Made by a program: the position numbers and the translations under genes
The notes under the pieces: model-generated
Told to the model about the DNA's origin: nothing
The model's input: the letters and a program-made list of their open reading frames with translations, nothing else
Database searches by the model: none
Assembly (NCBI GenBank): GCA_016933535.1
Contig: JAFGAS010000086.1
Coordinates: forward strand, 1-64,000
Direction of reading: 5' to 3'
Source of the DNA: Candidatus Zymogenaceae bacterium
GTDB lineage: Bacteria; Desulfobacterota; Zymogenia; Zymogenales; Zymogenaceae
DNA: 64,000 nt
Shown here: in pieces, positions 57,422 through 64,000 of the stretch
Layout: every line of letters begins with the position of its first letter
Numbering within the stretch: position 1 is the first letter of the stretch

Positions 57422-58137
57422 CGACCAATAGCGGCGATATCGTGATCAGCGGTCTTTCCTATACGTATCCCGACGGCACCCGGGGGTTGGCCGACGTGAG
57501 TATTTCGATCGCCTCCGGCCAGTCGGTGGCGATACTCGGCCCAAACGGCGCCGGAAAATCGACCCTGCTCTTGACCCTTCCCGGCCTCATCTTTGGAACC
57601 GGTCGGATCTCTATTGCGGGGATTACCGTTTCCCCCAAGACCGTGCGTGAGGTCAGGAAGCGGGTTGGCATCGTTTTTCAGAACCCGGACGATCAGCTCT
57701 TCTGCCCCACGGTCTATGACGACGTGGCCTTCGGTCCCAAGAACATGGGTCTTTCGGCCGATGAGGTAGATCGGCGGACCGAAAACGCCCTGTCATCGAT
57801 AGGACTCTCCGGTTATGAGGGACGCTCATCCCATCATCTGTCCTATGGAGAGAAGAAACGCGCTTCCATCGCCACGATACTCGCAATGGACCCGGCTATC
57901 ATCGCGTTTGACGAGCCGTCGGCGAATCTCGATCCCGAGGGAGTACACGGCCTCAGCACGGTCATCCGGGCCATCACCAAGACGAAGATCGTCGTAACCC
58001 ATGACATCGAATTGGCCCGGAAATTGGCCGACCGCGCCATCGTCATGCGCGAAGGCCTCATCATCGAGGACATGCCGATGAAGGAGCTTTCCGGCAATAA
58101 AAGGAGACAGCGTGAGCTCAGGCTTTTCTTTGACTAA
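57418..58137 (+). CDS. CbiO/EcfA-type ECF transporter ATPase
   Basis: LGPNGAGKSTLLLTLPGL, VGIVFQNPDDQLFCPTVYDDVAFGPKNMGL; ATGA overlap with CbiQ. Confidence 0.95.
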   Translation: MTTNSGDIVISGLSYTYPDGTRGLADVSISIASGQSVAILGPNGAGKSTLLLTLPGLIFGTGRISIAGITVSPKTVREVRKRVGIVFQNPDDQLFCPTVYDDVAFGPKNMGLSADEVDRRTENALSSIGLSGYEGRSSHHLSYGEKKRASIATILAMDPAIIAFDEPSANLDPEGVHGLSTVIRAITKTKIVVTHDIELARKLADRAIVMREGLIIEDMPMKELSGNKRRQRELRLFFD

Positions 58138-58178
58138 CCATGACGGCAACGCCGCCTAAACACATAGCGGAGGCATCC

Positions 58179-58943
58179 ATGCCGACAACAAAGATCGTGT
58201 TTCATGACGCGTACCTTACCGATTATCCCACCGCGTCCGTCGAAAAACCCGAGCGGGTCGAAGTGATCCATCGGGAGCTTTCAGCCCACAGTTACTCGTT
58301 TGTTACCGCACGGCCCGCCGACGAGCGCGACCTGCTCCTGGTCCATTACCCGAATCTCGTACAGTCCGAAAAAAGAGACCGCGACCGTTACGACGTCGCG
58401 CTGCTGGCCGCGGGCGGCTCTATTCTTGCCGCCGAGATCGCGATGGACGGTGTACCCGCGTTCGGGCTGGTCCGTCCGCCCGGCCACCACGCCAGCCCCG
58501 GCACCAACTGGGGGTTCTGTTTCTTCAACAACATGGCGCTCGCAATACAACGGTTGATCCTGAAAAAGCGCATCGAACGCGCCGTCATCCTGGACATCGA
58601 CCTCCATTTCGGCGACGGCACCGATAACTATTTCATGGGACGTTCCGACGTGTCGGTCGTCAACGTCCAGTCGTCAAACCGGCTGGAGTTCCTGGCCCAC
58701 TGCCAGGACGGCCTGACCCGGGCCGCCCCGTACGATATCATCGGGGTCAGCGCGGGATTCGACCGCTACATCAAGGACTGGGGCAGCACACTGTTGACCG
58801 AGGATTTCAAGGCGATCGGCCAGATGGTCAAGGAATTTTCGCAGCAAAACTGTTCCGGACGGCGTTTTGCCCTGCTGGAAGGCGGTTACTACCTGCCCGA
58901 CCTGGGACTCAATGCCCGCAACCTCATCGAGGGTATGGAATAG
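58179..58943 (+). CDS. Histone deacetylase/acetoin utilisation (HDAC) family protein
   Basis: VRPPGHHASPGTNWGFCFFNNMALA, ILDIDLHFGDGT, VSAGFDRY. Confidence 0.93.
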   Translation: MPTTKIVFHDAYLTDYPTASVEKPERVEVIHRELSAHSYSFVTARPADERDLLLVHYPNLVQSEKRDRDRYDVALLAAGGSILAAEIAMDGVPAFGLVRPPGHHASPGTNWGFCFFNNMALAIQRLILKKRIERAVILDIDLHFGDGTDNYFMGRSDVSVVNVQSSNRLEFLAHCQDGLTRAAPYDIIGVSAGFDRYIKDWGSTLLTEDFKAIGQMVKEFSQQNCSGRRFALLEGGYYLPDLGLNARNLIEGME

Positions 58944-58948
58944 GACCG

Positions 58949-60145
58949 ATGCCCAACGCTAAGGAGAAATCACCCTATTCCTACATCGATCTCATCAAGG
59001 ATATCGTCGCCCAGCGCAGCGCCGAGCGCGGCGTACGCGTCCATGACCTCAAGCTCCAGAGCTTGAGGAAGCGCCCGACAATCAAAAAGGGTACCTGGGG
59101 GACTACGGAAACCGGCCTTCCCATGACCCGGGCCGAGTACGAACGCAGGCTTGGCGATTTCAAGAAGCGGCTACCCGCTGTCCTTTTCCCGCCCACCGAC
59201 ACCGTTTTTTCGCTGACCGACGGCACGGGCCCTGTCGCGTCTTTTCCGGAAATTCTCCGTGAAAAGAGGGATGCACAGCTGACCTTTTCCTCCGCCGTCC
59301 CCTCCCCCTTTGAGATCAACAACACGGCCCGGGCCTTCGTCTATCCCGGCGGTGCCGAAAAGGCCGTGGTTATCCTCCCGAACCTGCGGGCGGAACCCCG
59401 CGCCTTCGCAAGGCTCGGCCGACTGCTTTCCCGGTTCGGCTACACCTCGCTGGAGGTCGTCCATCCCTACCACGGCGTCCGCCACGACCCTGCCGACACG
59501 ACGATGGTGCCCGGGGAGCGCCTCTTTTCGTCCAACGTCCACGAGACCCTCTGGTCATTTTCCCAGGGGATATCCGACATCCTGGGGATCCTGCTCTTCC
59601 TCATCAAACACGGCTATAAGCGGATCGGCATCGTCGGCACGAGTATCGGCTCTACGCTCACCGTCATGAGCCTCTCGTTCGCAAAAGACTACCGGGCCCA
59701 CCTTGCCCGGGAGAACCCAGATCTCGTCGAAGGCGTACCGGAGGGAATATGCCTGGCCGCGGTTATCAATCTCTCGGGGGGGTACCTGCGGGACTTCATC
59801 ACCGACCCGGACAACATCGAGGCAACCTTCGTGCGCAAGGGACTCGTGGAGGACCTGGGGCTTTCAGGGCATGAGATAGAACAGCTCTGGCCGGTGGCCG
59901 ACCCGATGCGCTTTGTCGATAAGATCACGATGCCGGTGCTCTCGGTCAAGACCCGGCAGGACCCCGTCCTGCTCTACCGCTATTCGAGCATGCAGCGGGA
60001 GTTTTTCGCAAAAAACGCCGTGGGCGGTAAAAACTTCACCGAGTTCTACATCCCGGTGCCGGCCGGCCACTACAGCGCGACCTATTTTCTGCCGAAGATG
60101 TTTCTGGGTATAGCAGACCTCCTGTTTATCCTCAGGCACGTGTAG
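58949..60145 (+). CDS. Alpha/beta hydrolase fold protein
   Basis: 398 aa; HGYKRIGIVGTSIGSTLTVM nucleophile elbow-like, VVILPNLRAEPRAFARLGRLLSRFGYTSLEVVHPYHG. Confidence 0.8.
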   Translation: MPNAKEKSPYSYIDLIKDIVAQRSAERGVRVHDLKLQSLRKRPTIKKGTWGTTETGLPMTRAEYERRLGDFKKRLPAVLFPPTDTVFSLTDGTGPVASFPEILREKRDAQLTFSSAVPSPFEINNTARAFVYPGGAEKAVVILPNLRAEPRAFARLGRLLSRFGYTSLEVVHPYHGVRHDPADTTMVPGERLFSSNVHETLWSFSQGISDILGILLFLIKHGYKRIGIVGTSIGSTLTVMSLSFAKDYRAHLARENPDLVEGVPEGICLAAVINLSGGYLRDFITDPDNIEATFVRKGLVEDLGLSGHEIEQLWPVADPMRFVDKITMPVLSVKTRQDPVLLYRYSSMQREFFAKNAVGGKNFTEFYIPVPAGHYSATYFLPKMFLGIADLLFILRHV

Positions 60146-60505
60146 GGTGGATTGTCTAACGGATCCTTCTCTCTTAACCGACCTCTCGGGGCGTCCGCCC
60201 CCCCGGAAACGAGACCGTGTTAGGAGATAGGATTTTAGGTATAATGGACTTAAAATGGAGAGGAATCTAAGAAACGATGCGCTCAAAGGCGAGAGCTTCG
60301 ATACGCTGCCTGAAATTCAAGTCTTGACAGGGAAATAAAGAAAGTATACGATTATAAAGCCGTACGATTGCTAAATGATGAGGATGAAACCGGCTTGCGG
60401 ATTAGCGGTGCGGCCGCGTTGAGTTTCATCGCAATACTCGTCGCCCGCTTCTATTCAGGCGGCTTCTCGGCCGCCATTGTGATGTATTAAGGAGTACTAC
60501 CCCCA

Positions 60506-61426
60506 ATGAAAAAAGAGCGCTATTTGGACAAGCTAATCAATACGGGATTATTTCGGTTTCATCATTTGCTGGTCGAAGGCATTGACAATGAAACGGTTGC
60601 GAAGGTTTCTTCCAGTTCGATACTCGAACAAGAATATTGCCTGTTCTCTAATAAGATCCGCGCAGGTGATGAATATTTCCGCCTTCTGCATAACAGGATC
60701 ATTCAGGCCATGCAGAACAAACAACCACTGCCGGTGGTGCGTTTTGCCGATGGAGAGTATAAATTCTACCGTTATTCATTAAGGTGCAATGGTCTTTATA
60801 AGCAGGCCGAATCCATTGCAGCCATCAAGAGGGTTATGCCCGTGCATATTGCCGCGATGGAGTATCTTGTCGATCACGGTATTTTGGCCCCCCTTGTTTT
60901 TCCCGGCAATTCGCATGTTGCTTCTCGGAATATTTTTTCTTTCCGTAAGAAAAAGACCGATTCTCTCGGCGCTGATTTTTTGGATTTTCTTTACACGCAC
61001 CATATCAACTTGAACGCTCAAAACTATGTTCCCTTTTATGTGGTCTATGCATATTTGAGCTCGGCTGAATTTGCCGCTGCAATCAACGGAAAAAATATCT
61101 GTATCGTGAATTCGGGATACAATAAAGAAAGCTGCCGGCAGTGGTTTGCCCGGCTCAATAGCTCACCGGGACTGGAATTCGTGGACATTCCCCAGGAATA
61201 TACGGCAACGCAATGGGAGGAGATCAAGGCGCCGATCTTGAGTAAAATACCGGCTCGGACGGATTTATGCATCGTTGGTGGAGGCATCGGCGCACTCCTG
61301 ATCTGCACAGATATTACGCAACGGTATTCCATTCCGGTCATCGACGCGGGTTATGTCTTAGATATGATGAATGACCGGTTGGATAAATCAAAAGGAAGAC
61401 GCAGGCTGTACACTATTTATAAATAA
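60506..61426 (+). CDS. GT-D fold/DUF1792-like putative glycosyltransferase
   Basis: PLPVVRFADGEYKFYR motif, C-terminal LCIVGGGIGALLICTDITQRYSIPVIDAGYVLDMM. Confidence 0.6.
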   Translation: MKKERYLDKLINTGLFRFHHLLVEGIDNETVAKVSSSSILEQEYCLFSNKIRAGDEYFRLLHNRIIQAMQNKQPLPVVRFADGEYKFYRYSLRCNGLYKQAESIAAIKRVMPVHIAAMEYLVDHGILAPLVFPGNSHVASRNIFSFRKKKTDSLGADFLDFLYTHHINLNAQNYVPFYVVYAYLSSAEFAAAINGKNICIVNSGYNKESCRQWFARLNSSPGLEFVDIPQEYTATQWEEIKAPILSKIPARTDLCIVGGGIGALLICTDITQRYSIPVIDAGYVLDMMNDRLDKSKGRRRLYTIYK

Positions 61427-61638
61427 CGACCGATATGACTATGCATTATTGAAATAACTCATGCCAATCGTATGAGCATTGGCACCATGATCCGGTAAAT
61501 CGTAGACATCAAAAGAGATCAAGGGTATTGCTGGGACATGATAAAGGGACTAATACCGCACTCCCCACATAGCTCTCAAGATATCTTCTATCAAGCGCCG
61601 AAACATTTTACGGTTATCATAAAAGAAAGGACTACAGT

Positions 61639-62229
61639 ATGATTATTGATTATGATGAAATACGTAACGTTGATTTATCGCGGTTGATAAAGATCGTTTC
61701 AAAGAAGCATAGAGATATAGTCAACGGGGAGGCAGGTAAGGAACATTACAAATTACTCGCTTACCTGAGTAAAATTGCCAAAGGGTTAATCGTTGAACTT
61801 GGGACTCATTATGGTACCAGCAGTATGGCGTTGGCCGAGAACCCTTCTAATATTATCATAACCTATGATGTAAGAGATGTTTATACAATCAAACATCAGC
61901 CCAAGAATGTTTTTAGAATAATTGGAAATATTTTTGATTTGGGTGAGGAAAGAATACTTCTGAAAGCGGACCTAATATTCTTAGATACAGCGCATAAAGC
62001 TGATTTCGAATGGCAGGTATTTTGTTATCTAAAAGAAAACAATTACAAAGGCGTACTGTTGGTCGATGATATTTATTTTTCGGATGAAATGATTGAATTT
62101 TGGAATAAGATCGATGTATTGAAATACGATCTGACGGATATCGGACACGGTGGCGGGATTACTCCCCTCGGAAATATTTCTGGAACGGGACTTGTTGATT
62201 TTATGGGTGGCGTTGTTGTAAATAAATAG
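61639..62229 (+). CDS. Class I SAM-dependent methyltransferase (Methyltransf_24-like)
   Basis: KGLIVELGTHYGTSSMALAENPSNIIITYDV; ADLIFLDTAHKADFEWQVFCYLKENNYKGVLLVDDI. Confidence 0.75.
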   Translation: MIIDYDEIRNVDLSRLIKIVSKKHRDIVNGEAGKEHYKLLAYLSKIAKGLIVELGTHYGTSSMALAENPSNIIITYDVRDVYTIKHQPKNVFRIIGNIFDLGEERILLKADLIFLDTAHKADFEWQVFCYLKENNYKGVLLVDDIYFSDEMIEFWNKIDVLKYDLTDIGHGGGITPLGNISGTGLVDFMGGVVVNK

Positions 62230-62404
62230 TTTATTGGCATAATGTATAATGGGTTTATATGGGGATTCATAGAATATGACCTGACGAAATATTTCACTTA
62301 TAGACTCCTATTACGAGAATTGGAGCGCTGCGCATCTCAGAATATCAAAGATCGGCCCCGTACCTACGAATTTTACCGATCGTACGGATAAAGCAAGGCA
62401 CGGC

Positions 62405-63002
62405 ATGAAAGGTTTTCTGAAAATAATAGCGCTAAATCCGTTTAAGAAGAAGCGTAAGACCCTGCAGGAGAGGTACTCCTCCCGATACCGTATTGGCAGA
62501 TGGTCCTATGGCGACCTCCGAATTAGGGGCTCCGGCCCAAGAGGCGAGAATGGCAACTTCGAAATAGGGTCATTTTGCTCGGTAGCGCGGGGTGTCCAGG
62601 TTTTCATCGGAGGTGAGCATCGCCCTGATTGGGTTACGACTTTTCCCTTCAGCGTTATTTGGAAAAAATACGGCCATATCCCCGGCATCCAATGGCGACG
62701 TGATCATCGGTAACGACGTCTGGATCGGCTCAGAGGCAACTATCATATCCGGCGTACGAGTTGGCGACGGGGCGGTTATCGGTGCGAGAGCTGTCGTAAC
62801 CGGCGACGTCCCCCCTTATGCTATCGCCGCGGGCAACCCGGCGCGTATCGTAAAGATGCGGTTTGAAGAGAAAACCATTGATCGGCTCCTGCAAATACGA
62901 TGGTGGGAATGGGAAGACAAGCGAATCGAAAAGGCTCTCCCGCTGCTCCTGAGTACCGATATCGAGGCATTCCTTCGAGCAGTCGAGAATGGTGAGATTT
63001 AG
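62405..63002 (+). pseudogene. Hexapeptide-repeat (CatB/xenobiotic-type) acetyltransferase split by a frameshift near 62690
   Basis: ORF 62405..62713 supplies the N-terminal half (FEIGSFCSVARGVQVFIGGEHRPDWVTTFPF); ORF 62592..63002 supplies the C-terminal half (NGDVIIGNDVWIGSEATIISGVRVGDGAVIGARAVVTGDVPPYAIAAGNPARIV). Confidence 0.85.
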
Positions 63003-63104
63003 AGCAGCCCGCTCTTAGGTCACCGGCCAAGGCCGGCAAGGATAGGCCCGGCCGGCTGGTCTTTCGACATCACGCAACTTCGTTCATCGACAAGAGGGAT
63101 CGTA

Positions 63105-63794
63105 ATGAAAAGAAGGGACGTAATTCAGAAAATAATTGATGCGAAAAAAGCCCGCACCTACCTGGAAATCGGTATCGGTGGTGGGAAGAATTTCCTTCGA
63201 ATAAGGGCAAGTAAAAAGACCGCGGTTGACCCGAACTTCACATTCTCAAGAAGGCGCAGGATAGAATGGACATTTAGGAACCTATCTAATGTGAGGGCGA
63301 AGCTCTACGAGTGCACGAGCGATCGTTATTTTGCGCTTAAGAAACCGACAGATCGTTTTGACGTAGTCTTTGTTGACGGGCTGCACACGTATGAGCAGTC
63401 TTTACGAGACGTCATCAATTCTCTTAACCACCTCAATAAAACGGGCGTAATCATAATGCATGATTGCAGTCCGCCGGATAAGGCATCGGCGCAGCCGGCC
63501 GAGTCTGTCAAGCATGCTGCTGAATTGAATCCATCCGGATGCAGCAGTGGATGGTGCGGAGATGTATGGAAGACTATCTGCTACCTGAGAAGTCATAGGA
63601 AGGATCTGAACGTATTCGTGCTCGATTTCGATTATGGAATGGGAATAGTGACAAGAGGACAAGCCGAAAGTTACCTGGACTTAAGCAAAGATGAGTTGGA
63701 TAAGATGACGTATGATGATCTTGAGAAGGATAGAAACAACCTCCTTAACCTGAAGGATATGCGTTATTTATCTGAGTTCCTGGGGAATATTTAA
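63105..63794 (+). CDS. Class I SAM-dependent methyltransferase (Methyltransf_24-like)
   Basis: ARTYLEIGIGGGKNFLRI; FDVVFVDGLHTYEQSLRDVINSLNHLNKTGVIIMHDC. Confidence 0.82.
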   Translation: MKRRDVIQKIIDAKKARTYLEIGIGGGKNFLRIRASKKTAVDPNFTFSRRRRIEWTFRNLSNVRAKLYECTSDRYFALKKPTDRFDVVFVDGLHTYEQSLRDVINSLNHLNKTGVIIMHDCSPPDKASAQPAESVKHAAELNPSGCSSGWCGDVWKTICYLRSHRKDLNVFVLDFDYGMGIVTRGQAESYLDLSKDELDKMTYDDLEKDRNNLLNLKDMRYLSEFLGNI

Positions 63795-64000
63795 TTAAAT
63801 TCAATGCGGGCGGCTGTGATGATCATGGCAGAATGGATGATAGCCTCAGTTGAACTGCGCGTATACAGGGCCAAGAAGTATGATGATGAACATATAGTCT
63901 CAAAATTCCCGCTACTACCCAATGATTATCAGAACACCGGAATCCTTACCCGGCATTTCGTATTTTATCTTTAGATAGTGTCCAATCCTTTATGGTCGGT

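Noticed and set aside
60155-60200. GC-rich hairpin GGGGCGTCCGCCCC downstream of the hydrolase as an intrinsic terminator
   Set aside because: No T-tract follows; may be part of a Rho-dependent end but cannot be supported.
63804-63974. 56-aa plus-strand ORF (MRAAVMIMAEWMIASVELRVYRAKKYDDEHIV...) near the right edge
   Set aside because: No recognisable motif or clear ribosome-binding site; too short to support alone.
1-64000. CRISPR arrays, phage, retron or toxin-antitoxin loci
   Set aside because: No regularly spaced direct repeats, Cas, integrase, reverse transcriptase or typical TA pairs recognised among the ORFs.

Overview
64 kb bacterial chromosomal window, probably Desulfobacterota-like (inferred from gene content only). 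It carries about 55 credible protein genes, a Gly-Cys-Leu tRNA operon, and no rRNA or CRISPR. Blocks from left to right: (i) 0-6.5 kb: PAS sensor kinase-like protein lacking the phosphoacceptor His, B12-radical SAM protein, MMPL/RND transporter. (ii) 7.2-14.7 kb: housekeeping run rho-rpmE-DUF1385-prfA-prmC-murA-hisD with a strong sigma70-like promoter. (iii) 14.9-24 kb: YchF-like GTPase, tRNAs, TPR proteins, phosphohexomutase, LysE, Nudix, TldD, ATP-grasp, phosphoesterase. (iv) 24.1-30.7 kb: compact operon MoxR-VWA-(2-hydroxyacyl-CoA dehydratase/benzoyl-CoA reductase-like pair)-MoaD/ThiS-aldehyde ferredoxin oxidoreductase. The moxR frame ends in GAA AAA AAA AAC TGA (A10 run, A AAA AAC heptamer). 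The VWA frame continues in -1 with no ATG/GTG/TTG for 91 codons, which suggests programmed frameshifting or slippage to make a MoxR-VWA fusion. (v) 30.7-41.5 kb: alanine dehydrogenase, two paralogous APC permeases, two SCP2-like proteins, split transketolase, two paralogous class III aminotransferases and a TetR regulator; a candidate uncharacterised amine/amino-acid catabolic module. (vi) 41.7-58 kb: MoaD-like, Sua5, zinc-ribbon response regulator, CbiM/PDGLE/NikR, Dpp-type ATPases, M50 protease, DUF2148, SPFH, V4R, BKACE plus CoA-transferase, TIGR04190-like B12-radical SAM, CbiQO. (vii) 58-60 kb: HDAC-like protein and hydrolase. (viii) 60.3-64 kb: more AT-rich surface/glycan-type island with a possible transposase remnant and a frameshifted hexapeptide acetyltransferase. 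All functional names come from reading motifs by eye; no database search was run.
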